A DNA stretch of 64,000 bases from Marinomonas fungiae (GTDB taxonomy: Bacteria > Pseudomonadota > Gammaproteobacteria > Pseudomonadales > Marinomonadaceae): assembly GCF_001418205.1 (NCBI RefSeq), contig NZ_LIQF01000008.1, positions 124,001-188,000 on the forward strand, given 5' to 3'. Both the position numbers and the translations under genes were made by a program. The number at the start of each line of letters is the position of its first letter. Within the stretch, counting starts at the first letter, position 1. Under the pieces are notes generated by a model. That model was not told the origin of the DNA, searched no databases, and was given only the letters and a program-made list of their open reading frames with translations. Below are positions 1-7,984 of this stretch, one piece after another.

Positions 1-121
1 GCGCCAAGTTGATATGCAGTTCGTAGTGGATGAAGAAGACTACGAAGTGGCTATCCGTAGCCTGCACAAAGAGCTCGTTGAATCTCACAACCACGGTCGT
101 GCGATCTGTCTAGCATCTTAA
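1..121 (+). CDS. lysC: Aspartate kinase, C-terminal end (partial)
   Basis: Only the last 39 codons are in the window; the 5' part lies to the left. The translated tail (VDMQFVVDEEDYEVAIRSLH, then KELVE) matches the end of the second ACT domain of aspartokinase, the regulatory domain where lysine/threonine feedback acts. The enzyme phosphorylates aspartate at the first step of the lysine, threonine and methionine pathways. A hairpin terminator follows closely, so no gene is co-transcribed downstream. csrA, which often follows lysC in related bacteria, is not here. The assignment rests on a short tail, so it is good but not certain. Confidence 0.8.
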   Translation, partial: RQVDMQFVVDEEDYEVAIRSLHKELVESHNHGRAICLAS

Positions 122-146
122 GAATCGTGTTTGCTCAATAGCAAGT

Positions 147-175
147 AAAAACCCAGCCAAGGCTGGGTTTTTTTA
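147..175. terminator. Bidirectional intrinsic terminator after lysC
   Basis: An 8-bp stem (ACCCAGCC / GGCTGGGT, 151-158 and 161-168) has a run of T on its right and a run of A on its left, so it can end transcription from lysC and from the convergent GGDEF-EAL gene. Confidence 0.85.
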
Positions 176-178
176 TAG

Positions 179-2401
179 CTAGACGGAACTCGCTGTGAAA
201 GACTCGACGATAATGGTCTCTGGAAAATCATCAAACTTATCTTCTGCAATGGGGCGACTAATGTAGTAGCCTTGGCCAAGGTCACAATTGAAGGATCGCA
301 GCATATTAAGCTGCTCTATGGTTTCTACGCCTTCGGCGATGACCATGATGTCGAGCTTATGCGCCATGGCTATGATCGCTTCAACCATCATGCGATCATC
401 TTTATCGGTCTCCAAGTCTCGAACAAAGCTTCGATCAATCTTTAGTAGATCCACTGGTAGGTTTTTCAGTTGGCCTAAAGAAGAAAAGCCTGTGCCGAAG
501 TCATCGATGGCAACGCAAATCCCCAGCATTTTTAATTGCTCCAGAGTTTTCTTGGCATGAGCGATGTCTGTTAATAGGGTGGTTTCAGTGATCTCAAAAC
601 CGATGTAATGACCGGGTATTTTGAACTGCTGAATCATCTGTTTGACATACGGCACTAGGTTTGGATCGTTCAACTGCAATGATGACAGGTTGATGTGTAA
701 CAGAATCGGGTAAAGCCCCAGTTGTTCACGATGTGCAAGATACTCAAAGCTTTTACGAATTACGTAATTGCCAAGTTCTAAAATTTGCCCTGATTGCTCA
801 GCTAGTGGAATAAAGTTGTCTGGATAGACTAGGCCTTTTTCAGGATGTTCCCAACGAACCAAGGCCTCTGCTCCAATGATTTTATTTAATTCTAAATCGA
901 ATTGCGGTTGAAAATGTAGGATAAGCTGCTCTTCTTCGATGGCTTTTGCTAAAGCCAGCTCCTCATTATGCATATTGATGGTGTTTTGACGCATACTCTC
1001 ATCGAAGATGACAAACTGATTTTTACCACGGCGTTTGGCTTCATATAAGGCCACATCGGCACACTGCATTAGTGTTAAGAGTTGGGAGCCATGATTTGGG
1101 ATAAGAGTAATGCCTAACGAAGTACTTTGCTTAAATTCACGATAATCAATGCTAATGATTTTCTGCGTGCAATTTAAGATGTTTTGAGCTTTAGAACGAA
1201 CCTCTTCAACACTACCGGCTTCGGTTAATACGATAACAAATTCATCTCCGCCTAAACGCACCACGACATCATTGTCAGAGGTCTGCATTGATAAGCGTTC
1301 TGCTATTTTTATTAGGACCTTATCGCCGACGTCATGTCCAATGGTGTCGTTGATGGATTTAAAATTATCAAGGTCGAAATAAATGAAGGCGCCAAATGAA
1401 TGGTGCTTGGTAATATGCTGGATGATGTCAGTCATCCGATCGTTTAAAAAACGACGATTTGGTAGGCCTGTTAATGGATCTTTGAAGGCTAGCTCTTTCA
1501 GTTCTAGAGTTTTCTTATCGACCTCTTTCTGCAATTCAAGAGGTCGTATCAAAATGTTGTAAAGGCTCCAGGCGCAGATAGAGGCGAGCAGCAAAGAAAT
1601 CGCCATCATGTTGATGGTGCGAGTCTCGAGGTTATTGCTTATGTCATGGGAAAGGGAAAGTGTCCAAGAACCTGATGGTAGCGTAATTTCTGCCTGAACC
1701 AGTGCGCTGGAATCTAGTGCGCGTTCAGAGCGATAGAATTCAAAGACTTCATTGGAATCATTGTGCCGGCGCTCTAATGAAATGGCATACCCTTCCGATT
1801 CCAATTTATGAATGCCGCTGCTTTCTAATAGAGGTGTGAGATAGATTAATGCAGAGGCAAAGCCCCAAAATTCGTTGGCACCAGGGCCAGACGTTTCTTT
1901 AAAAATGGGGGTTCGGCTAATGACTGCTATACCCCCTTGTACCAATTTAACTGGCCCCACAGCGATCATGCGTTTTTCTTTGATGGCTAGCTGAGCAGCT
2001 TCTCGATAGGAGGGATGGTTTAGTACATCTAATCCTAAAGCAGCTTCGTTGCCTGCAAGCGGGTAGATGTATTCAATAATGCCATTGGGCGCCAGCTGTA
2101 TGCTATCGATGCCTGGTATGGACTGCATGATATTACTCGCATAGCTATTAAAATAAGCAACCTTATCTTGGTCCAAAGCAATTTGATGCGCCAATATCTG
2201 TGTCGAGGTAAAGGAGAGGGATAAGCTGCGTTCTATTTCAGCGGCTTGGGAGCGGGCAATGCCGCTTAGTAAAAGGCGCTGGTTTTGACTGAAGTTGGTA
2301 TTAGATAGATGTATAAAATACAGACAGATGGAAAAGATGGCGACAAAAATACTCGTAGCAATGAGTAACGCTCGACGGTCTTTAATCCTATTTCTGAGCA
2401 T
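179..2401 (-). CDS. Membrane CHASE-GGDEF-EAL protein (c-di-GMP turnover)
   Basis: Predicted inner-membrane signalling protein of 740 aa. TM1 is near residues 11-31 and is followed by a periplasmic CHASE-type sensor (IEYIYPLAGNEAALG; RTPIF). TM2 is near 263-284, then come a GGDEF domain (RLGGDEF near 382) and an EAL domain (AEALVRW near 512). The EAL side keeps the catalytic set: EITET, DDFGTGFS, LKIDRSF and AEGVET. Both domains therefore look capable of activity, making or degrading c-di-GMP. The inhibitory I-site Arg upstream of GGDEF is absent. I chose the ATG preceded by GGAG at about 10 nt; an in-frame TTG at 2446 would add 15 residues but has no ribosome binding site. It stands alone, convergent with lysC. 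The ligand is unknown. Confidence 0.9.
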   Translation of the reverse strand: MLRNRIKDRRALLIATSIFVAIFSICLYFIHLSNTNFSQNQRLLLSGIARSQAAEIERSLSLSFTSTQILAHQIALDQDKVAYFNSYASNIMQSIPGIDSIQLAPNGIIEYIYPLAGNEAALGLDVLNHPSYREAAQLAIKEKRMIAVGPVKLVQGGIAVISRTPIFKETSGPGANEFWGFASALIYLTPLLESSGIHKLESEGYAISLERRHNDSNEVFEFYRSERALDSSALVQAEITLPSGSWTLSLSHDISNNLETRTINMMAISLLLASICAWSLYNILIRPLELQKEVDKKTLELKELAFKDPLTGLPNRRFLNDRMTDIIQHITKHHSFGAFIYFDLDNFKSINDTIGHDVGDKVLIKIAERLSMQTSDNDVVVRLGGDEFVIVLTEAGSVEEVRSKAQNILNCTQKIISIDYREFKQSTSLGITLIPNHGSQLLTLMQCADVALYEAKRRGKNQFVIFDESMRQNTINMHNEELALAKAIEEEQLILHFQPQFDLELNKIIGAEALVRWEHPEKGLVYPDNFIPLAEQSGQILELGNYVIRKSFEYLAHREQLGLYPILLHINLSSLQLNDPNLVPYVKQMIQQFKIPGHYIGFEITETTLLTDIAHAKKTLEQLKMLGICVAIDDFGTGFSSLGQLKNLPVDLLKIDRSFVRDLETDKDDRMMVEAIIAMAHKLDIMVIAEGVETIEQLNMLRSFNCDLGQGYYISRPIAEDKFDDFPETIIVESFTASSV

Positions 2402-2516
2402 TCTAAGCAAACTCCTAGTCTTAGAGGCTGATCGCGAGGCCGCCAATTATCTATGGTTGTCCGAAAAAATATAAAGCATAAAAAAATGCTGAGTTATCCA
2501 TCATCATAAACACTAA

Positions 2517-2558
2517 ATAGATCAAGTTGTGCAGGAATTCCTGCACAATTTGATCTAT
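2517..2558. repeat. 42-nt near-perfect palindrome
   Basis: Twenty of 21 base pairs match around a GAATTC centre; the only exception is one G/T pair. It lies between the end of the hupE-like gene and the start of the GGDEF-EAL gene, both on the minus strand. As RNA it would form a very long hairpin, but the following U-run is weak (TTTAGTGTTT on the minus strand). It could be a terminator, an mRNA-end stabiliser or a protein-binding palindrome; the sequence does not decide between these. Confidence 0.6.
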
Positions 2559-2593
2559 GTCTTAAAAGATAAGATTAGCTTATAGTTGCTTAG

Positions 2594-3175
2594 TTACGCT
2601 AGCGTTAAAACGAGGCCGGCAAGGCCGATAGCTGCGCCACTGATACGACCAATGATCGTTAGCTGTAAGGAACGCAGAAGCTGGCCCGCACCTACGCCCA
2701 CTAGATGAAGAGCGATGGTGGCTAGACTGAAACCAAGACCGTATTCAAGTCCACTGCCTGACAGTGGCATTTCCATACCATGTGCCACGCCGTGAAAGAG
2801 GGCAAAGGCACCAGCGAGACTGGCAGCGAGAGCGGTTGGGAGATGTTTGCCAATCAGAAGTAAGACGCCTAGAAGCATCACTGATAATAGAATCCCCGAT
2901 TCAACAAAAGGCACTGAAATGCCATACGTGGCAGCCACGGCTCCTAAAATCATAGTCACTACAAACATTGCTGGCACAACGAACAGTGCGCGGCCACCAA
3001 GGCTTGCGGCCCAAAGGCCAATGGCAAACATTGCGAGAAGGTGGTCAAGGCCAGTAAGAGGGTGTGTTAAACCGGATAAAAAGCTTGAGGTATGTTCGTG
3101 GCCTGGATGAGCTAGTGCCAAACTAGGGGTTAATAAAAGTGCTAAAAATCCTATTTTTATAGTGCTCAATCGCAT
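2594..3175 (-). CDS. HupE/UreJ family metal (Ni/Co) permease
   Basis: A 193-aa protein with an N-terminal signal segment ending near ALA, an exposed HPGHEH histidine motif, and about six hydrophobic helices. The family signatures HPLTGLDHLLAM and FHGVAHGMEMP are present. HupE/UreJ proteins import nickel or cobalt across the inner membrane, usually beside hydrogenase or urease genes; none is nearby, so the metal and client enzyme cannot be read from context. The first possible start is GTG at 3178, but the ATG one codon later sits 8 nt from AGGA and is preferred. No cobalamin riboswitch is evident upstream. It may be transcribed alone. Confidence 0.85.
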   Translation of the reverse strand: MRLSTIKIGFLALLLTPSLALAHPGHEHTSSFLSGLTHPLTGLDHLLAMFAIGLWAASLGGRALFVVPAMFVVTMILGAVAATYGISVPFVESGILLSVMLLGVLLLIGKHLPTALAASLAGAFALFHGVAHGMEMPLSGSGLEYGLGFSLATIALHLVGVGAGQLLRSLQLTIIGRISGAAIGLAGLVLTLA

Positions 3176-3494
3176 CACTATTTTCCTATAAATAAAGTTA
3201 ATAAAGGTGACGTTAACAAGGCTGATGATAATAACAGGTTATGACTACTATGTCGGTGAATCCTATACATACTATCTTGGAAGGCTTTCAACTTTCCTTT
3301 ACAAATCAATATCGTTTAGGCGGTGTGTGACCTGAGGCAGCGGCTCAGGTTTGGTGATGAATTGGATGCCTTTAAATATATTGATGCATATCAAGGGTGG
3401 GCGTATTGCACTAGAAGGAAATGCAGTGAGTAATATTGTACTGTATAAGGTTTTGATTGAGACTGGAGTGTCCGCGCATAACGCCATATCCCAA

Positions 3495-3543
3495 TGTGTT
3501 GGGATCTAACGTATGAGAAAGCTGTGTGGGGACTTAACGTATG
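3495..3543 (+). repeat. Pair of 21-nt direct repeats, 28-nt period
   Basis: Two copies starting at 3495 and 3523 agree at 18 of 21 positions; both begin TGTGT and end TAACGTATG. The 28-nt phasing is slightly under three helical turns, as in iterated operator sites. The repeats lie about 170-215 nt upstream of the PhnD-GGDEF-EAL start. Confidence 0.6.
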
Positions 3544-3599
3544 CTATTTTTGGTATCTACTTTAAGAAACGTGAATTGAGTGGCCTACGTACGCAGTTT

Positions 3600-3627
3600 T
3601 TGATGCAATCAAACAGGATCGTAATAT
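3600..3627 (+). promoter_or_regulatory. Candidate sigma-70 promoter for PhnD-GGDEF-EAL gene
   Basis: TTGATG and TAATAT are separated by 16 nt, about 80 nt before the start codon. This is a consensus match by eye only. Confidence 0.3.
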
Positions 3628-3710
3628 GCATGGAATTACCTTAACAGAAGCTGAGTTTTATTCGATGATTCAGCCTGCCTATTTATGCCGGATTCACTAG
3701 GTTGTTTGAC

Positions 3711-6700
3711 ATGATTAAGTGGATTGCATGGTTACTGCTCAGCTGTATTGCGCTGGCTGCGTCTGCTCAAGAACAACGTTCGTTGAACTTTTTGGTCTTG
3801 TCTTATAGCCCTGATGTGACAACTGTATTGCGTTATCACAATCTAGTGAATGAGCTGGCAGAAAAGCTTCCGAATTATCAGTTGAATCTAAAGGTTGTGG
3901 GATCGGACTCCCTTGAAGAGCAAGTGGATCATGATCAATACGACTTAATGCTCCTCGATCCTGTTCATTATCTAAGGTTGCGCAGCTCTGGCAGCCTTAG
4001 TGGCGCGCTGTTGTCCTTACGCCGCAGTAACGATGGGCAAACCACAAGCCTGATGGGTGGAGTGATCTTCACCCGTAAACAAAACCAACATATTCGACTT
4101 GATAATCTCTATCAGTATCCAGTGGCCGCATCAGCGCCAGAATTTCTTGAAAACTACCTCGCACAAATCTATGAGTTGAAGAGCCTAGGACTTCATATTC
4201 CATCAGAAGCGGCACTTGTGCAGTACGATGATGCTGAACAAGTGGTGCGCTCTGTCTTGGAGGGGGAGCAAGAGACAGGGTTTGTGCGCACCGGTGTGCT
4301 TGAGCGTATGGCTCGAGAGGGGAAAATAAGCCTTGAAAATGTGCGTATCCTTAACCAACAGTATTTAGCAGGGTACCCATTTCTGATCTCAACACGTATT
4401 TATCCAGAATGGGCACTTGTTGCTCAAGCGCAAGTGGATTCGGAGATTGCTAGGGAAATTGCCGCTACTCTATTGGGGGTATCGTTGACAGGCGAGGAGG
4501 CTCTAAATTACGGCATCTACGGTTTTATGCCTGCTTTGGACTATTTGCCCGTAGAAAATACCCTCAAAGAGTTATCAATAGCGCCCTATGAGGCTCGCAC
4601 ACTTGGCTGGATTGATTTTCTAAAAAGCTATGCGGTGTATTTCATCTTGGCAAATATTATTGCCGTGTCGTTGATTTTCTTGTCATGGAATACCTATCGA
4701 CAAAACCAACATCTGGCGCGTTTAGTGAGAAAAGAAAAGCAAGCGCAGGTAATGCTGGCTCGCAGCAATCAACAGCTAGATGCTTTGCTCAGCAGCAGTC
4801 CAACGGTGATTTACTCGCTCGATTCAGAGCATTTTAATCTCAAATTTATCAGTAGCAACTGTTTTAACTTGTATCATAAAGCGGCAGATGAAATTAAAAA
4901 GACTCGTAATTGGTGGCAGAAATCGATTCATGACGACGATATAACCCGAGTGCTAGCAAACTTTAGGCAGTGGCGCGTTGATGGTTTTGTCGGTACCTTG
5001 ATTATGACCTATCGACTGTTGCGGGATAATGATTGGATTTGGATTGAAGATCGTTTACAGGCATTACGTAATGATGAAGGTGAAGTGACCTTACTGGTTG
5101 GCGCTCATTCTGATGTTAGTGATCGGCACTTGAATGAAGAGCAGTTGGAATTATGGGCCAGCGTTTTTGCTAATGCTCGTGAAGGTATTGCTATTACCAA
5201 CCCCGCAGGAGACATTCTGGATGTGAACTCAGCCTTTTCACGTATAACGGGTTACAGTCGCTATGAAATCATTGGGCAAAATCCGCGCATTTTGAACTCA
5301 GGTCGTCAGAGTAAAGAGTTTTACCGAGAAATGTGGCGTCAAATTGTGGGGGCAGGATTCTGGGAAGGTGAGATCTGGAATAAGCGTAAGGACGAAAGTA
5401 TTTATGCTCTAAATCTTACAGTTGTTGCAGTCAAAGATACGGAAGGCAGAGTCAGTCATTATATTTCTTTGTTTTCAGATATCACTCGCCAGAAACGTAA
5501 CGAAGAGCAATTGGAGCACATCGCCTATTTTGATGCTTTGACCGGGTTACCCAACCGTACCAACCTAACTAATTCACTGGCCATTCAAATCAGCTACTCG
5601 GCTCAATACGGTAGTAAGTTTGCATTGGCGTTCCTTGATTTAGATGGTTTTAAAGAAGTGAACGATACTTTTGGGCATGATACAGGTGATTTGTTGTTGG
5701 TCGATGTGGCACAGCGTATGCGTGATACTTTAGGACAAGGAAGTACCGTTGCGCGTTTTGGAGGCGATGAGTTTGTGCTGTTGCTGCCGATTATTGAAAA
5801 CATGATTGAGGTAGAACAGAAATTAGAGCGTTTGTTGGTAGCGCTGGCGGAGCCATTCCGTGTGTCAGGGGCGACCTTGCATATTAGTGCTAGCATAGGT
5901 GTGACTTACTATCCTCAAAACCGAGTCATTGAGGCTGACCAGCTGATTCGCCAAGCAGATCAGGCCATGTATCAAGCCAAGATTAGTGGTCGTAACCGTC
6001 TCAAATCCTTTGACCTTAGCCAAGAAGACAGCCTGATAGAGCAGCATCGCTTCTATGAGGAGTTGCAGCATGCTTATGCTAGCCAGCAGTTCAGTTTGTA
6101 TTATCAACCTAAAGTTAATATGCGTACGCGCGAGGTAATTGGCTACGAAGCATTGATTCGCTGGCTTCATCCAACACGTGGGGTATTGGCGCCTGCGGCG
6201 TTTCTACCTGCGATGACGAACCAGCCGCTGGAATTAGAGGTCGGTCATTGGGTAATAAAAACCGCGCTAGAGCAAATTGAAGCATGGCAAAAACAAGGAA
6301 GCTTGCAAGCCATTAGTGTGAATCTGGCGGGATATCAGCTGCAACAGCCGAACTTTATGTCTGAGCTACAAGAGATTATCCTCGGCTTTTCTCCAGAGGT
6401 GGTACATTCTCTAGAGTTAGAGATTTTAGAAACCAGTGCGATAGAGGATTTAGCCATCGTCTCAGGAGTGATTGATGCCTGTAAGGATATGGGCATTAAG
6501 GTTTCTTTAGATGATTTTGGTACGGGTTATTCCACGTTAAGTCATCTTAAAGAGTTGTCTGTCGATATGCTCAAAATTGATCATGGTTTTGTTCGCGATA
6601 TGCTGGATGACCAAAACAACTTGGCTATCATTAAAGGTGTGGTGGGATTTGCGGATGCGTTTTCCTTAGAGGTCATTGCTGAGGGTGTGGAAACTCACGA

Positions 6701-6842
6701 GCACGCTAAACGACTACTAGAGCTTGGTTGTGAATTAGGGCAGGGTTACTTTATATCTCGTCCAATGCCTGCACATCGAGTATTGGAGTGGTACGATGAA
6801 TGGACCCAAGACTCAGATGAGAGAAAAGAATGCGCGAATTAA
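3711..6842 (+). CDS. Periplasmic PhnD-like sensor fused to PAS-PAS-GGDEF-EAL
   Basis: A 1043-aa membrane signalling protein. It has a signal peptide (MIKWIAWLLLSCIALAASA), a periplasmic PhnD/phosphonate-binding-type domain of about 280 residues (YDLMLLDPVHYLRLR is typical), a TM helix near 308-328, two PAS domains (about 365-600), GGDEF (ARFGGDEF near 685) and EAL (YEALIRW near 812). EAL residues are intact (EILET, DDFGTGYS, LKIDHGF, AEGVET), as is GGDEF; the I-site Arg-x-x-Asp is missing. The likely role is binding a small periplasmic ligand and adjusting c-di-GMP. The ATG is preferred over TTG at 3702 because the signal peptide starts there. Its 3' end overlaps the next gene by 13 nt, suggesting translational coupling with an HD phosphohydrolase. 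Confidence 0.9.
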   Translation: MIKWIAWLLLSCIALAASAQEQRSLNFLVLSYSPDVTTVLRYHNLVNELAEKLPNYQLNLKVVGSDSLEEQVDHDQYDLMLLDPVHYLRLRSSGSLSGALLSLRRSNDGQTTSLMGGVIFTRKQNQHIRLDNLYQYPVAASAPEFLENYLAQIYELKSLGLHIPSEAALVQYDDAEQVVRSVLEGEQETGFVRTGVLERMAREGKISLENVRILNQQYLAGYPFLISTRIYPEWALVAQAQVDSEIAREIAATLLGVSLTGEEALNYGIYGFMPALDYLPVENTLKELSIAPYEARTLGWIDFLKSYAVYFILANIIAVSLIFLSWNTYRQNQHLARLVRKEKQAQVMLARSNQQLDALLSSSPTVIYSLDSEHFNLKFISSNCFNLYHKAADEIKKTRNWWQKSIHDDDITRVLANFRQWRVDGFVGTLIMTYRLLRDNDWIWIEDRLQALRNDEGEVTLLVGAHSDVSDRHLNEEQLELWASVFANAREGIAITNPAGDILDVNSAFSRITGYSRYEIIGQNPRILNSGRQSKEFYREMWRQIVGAGFWEGEIWNKRKDESIYALNLTVVAVKDTEGRVSHYISLFSDITRQKRNEEQLEHIAYFDALTGLPNRTNLTNSLAIQISYSAQYGSKFALAFLDLDGFKEVNDTFGHDTGDLLLVDVAQRMRDTLGQGSTVARFGGDEFVLLLPIIENMIEVEQKLERLLVALAEPFRVSGATLHISASIGVTYYPQNRVIEADQLIRQADQAMYQAKISGRNRLKSFDLSQEDSLIEQHRFYEELQHAYASQQFSLYYQPKVNMRTREVIGYEALIRWLHPTRGVLAPAAFLPAMTNQPLELEVGHWVIKTALEQIEAWQKQGSLQAISVNLAGYQLQQPNFMSELQEIILGFSPEVVHSLELEILETSAIEDLAIVSGVIDACKDMGIKVSLDDFGTGYSTLSHLKELSVDMLKIDHGFVRDMLDDQNNLAIIKGVVGFADAFSLEVIAEGVETHEHAKRLLELGCELGQGYFISRPMPAHRVLEWYDEWTQDSDERKECAN

Positions 6843-7468
6843 AACAATTAGAGCAACGCTGTAAAGAATTTGTGCTGGAATCCATGACAGCGGATAGTGC
6901 TCATGATTTGGCCCATATTGAGCGGGTTGTAGCATTAGCGAAAGGGCTAGCAGCAACGGAACAAGCCAATCAAGTGATCGTCGTGGCGGCGGCGTGGTTG
7001 CACGATCTGGTGAATTATCCGAAAGATGATCCGAAACGAGCTCAGGCTTCGTTTGATTCGGCAACCAAGGCTGAAGCGTTCTTAAAAAGCCTTGGTTTAA
7101 ATGGGACAGAAATTAGTGCTATTCAGCATGCCATTGTAACCCACAGCTTTAGTGCTCAAGTCACACCTCGTACTTTAGAAGCAAAGGTGGTTCAGGATGC
7201 CGACCGTCTTGACGCTCTTGGTGCCATTGGAATTGCGCGTTGCATGATGGTGGGTGGTCGATTAGATCGTGCTCTGTATGATTCTTTTGATCCCTTCTGT
7301 GAAGAACGCGAGCCGAATGATTTGCTCTATACGCTAGACCATTTTTTTCAAAAATTATTGTGCTTGGAAAACACCTTTCAAACAGATAGTGGGCAACTTG
7401 AGGCTGCTCGTCGTACAGCATTTATGCGAGAGTACCTAGCGCAGCTTAAGGCTGAGATTTTTAATTAG
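6830..7468 (+). CDS. HD-domain phosphohydrolase (YedJ-like)
   Basis: A 212-aa soluble HD-superfamily protein. Metal-binding residues are visible: a histidine in AHDLAHIERV (about 25-33), HD at 58-59 (AAWLHDLVNYP), histidines in HAIVTH, and an aspartate in VQDADRLDALGAIGIAR. The length and the VNYPKDDP segment fit the YedJ group, whose substrates are poorly defined but include phosphorylated small molecules. The ATG lies inside the end of the PhnD-GGDEF-EAL gene and has a GAGAG-type ribosome binding site, so the two are probably co-translated. The 3' end overlaps the convergent MarR gene by 8 nt. Nothing in the sequence ties it to c-di-GMP or its breakdown products; that link is only contextual. 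Confidence 0.85.
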   Translation: MRELKQLEQRCKEFVLESMTADSAHDLAHIERVVALAKGLAATEQANQVIVVAAAWLHDLVNYPKDDPKRAQASFDSATKAEAFLKSLGLNGTEISAIQHAIVTHSFSAQVTPRTLEAKVVQDADRLDALGAIGIARCMMVGGRLDRALYDSFDPFCEEREPNDLLYTLDHFFQKLLCLENTFQTDSGQLEAARRTAFMREYLAQLKAEIFN

Positions 7469-7907
7469 CGCGTTCGAAACGTTCTAGGTTTTGGCTCATT
7501 TGGGTGGCTGTTGCTAAAAAGTCTTCTAACTGTTGCTCTGATAAGCCATGTGTCATGGCTTCTAGAGCCTGCATATCCAGCTCTTCTAGTAATTCAAAGC
7601 AGTGTAAACCTTTGTCTGAGAGTTCAATGAAAAAGCTGCGTTTATCTGCGGGGTTTTGTTGTCGAATGAGTAGCTCATGCTGATCTAATTCTTTAAGTAA
7701 GCGAGTGATTTGCCCTTTATCTCGGCCTGATCGATCGGCGATCAGCATGGGCGTGCAATGCGGAGTCTCATGAATAAGCTTCATGATTAAAAAATACAGG
7801 GGTGAAAGAGGTATTTTGTGTTCCTGCATTGCAAGTCGCATGGCATGCTTTAAACCAGAAATGATGCCGATTAAGGCGTGCTGAATGTCTCGCTCAAGTT
7901 TAGCCAT
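7461..7907 (-). CDS. MarR-family transcriptional regulator
   Basis: A 148-aa winged-helix regulator with the MarR layout: an N-terminal dimerisation helix, a recognition segment (TPMLIADRSGRDKGQITRLL, about 52-72), a wing with the family D-K-R element (PADKRSFFIELSDKG) and C-terminal dimerisation helices. Such proteins are dimeric repressors released by small phenolic or oxidant ligands. It follows a Rieske-protein gene on the same strand after 77 nt, and may be in one unit with it. An 11-nt palindrome upstream is a candidate autoregulatory operator. The ribosome binding site (GAG) is weak. Confidence 0.88.
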   Translation of the reverse strand: MAKLERDIQHALIGIISGLKHAMRLAMQEHKIPLSPLYFLIMKLIHETPHCTPMLIADRSGRDKGQITRLLKELDQHELLIRQQNPADKRSFFIELSDKGLHCFELLEELDMQALEAMTHGLSEQQLEDFLATATQMSQNLERFERAN

Positions 7908-7939
7908 AAATGCTCATATGAAAGGAGTTAAGATCTTAC

Positions 7940-7950
7940 GTTAGACTAAC
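7940..7950. promoter_or_regulatory. Candidate MarR operator palindrome
   Basis: GTTAGACTAAC is a perfect 11-nt palindrome 33 nt upstream of the marR start, flanked by GATCT and AGATC. Its size and position suit autoregulation by a MarR dimer; binding is not demonstrated. Confidence 0.35.
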
Positions 7951-7984
7951 AGATCAAGCTTGTGGTGAAAGTCTTTACTCGTAC

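Larger units (their letters stand above)
3179..3710. other. Gene-poor gap between hupE-like gene and PhnD-GGDEF-EAL gene
   Basis: About 530 bases with no convincing gene. It holds small open frames (for example 50 aa at 3357-3509 and 24 aa at 3626-3700, both plus strand), none with a recognisable domain or good ribosome binding site. It also contains a pair of 21-nt direct repeats and a weak promoter for the downstream gene. It may be the decayed remains of a lost gene, but no parent can be named. Confidence 0.5.

Noticed and set aside
2402-2446. TTG start for the CHASE-GGDEF-EAL protein
   Set aside because: There is no ribosome binding site; the ATG 15 codons later has GGAG at suitable distance.
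3299-3487. 62-aa minus-strand reading frame
   Set aside because: It has no ribosome binding site, no domain and atypical composition; it lies in the gene-poor gap and is probably chance.
3357-3509. 50-aa plus-strand frame possibly encoding a small protein or gene remnant
   Set aside because: Weak start context and no recognisable motif; its 3' end is the direct-repeat sequence. Not strong enough to call.
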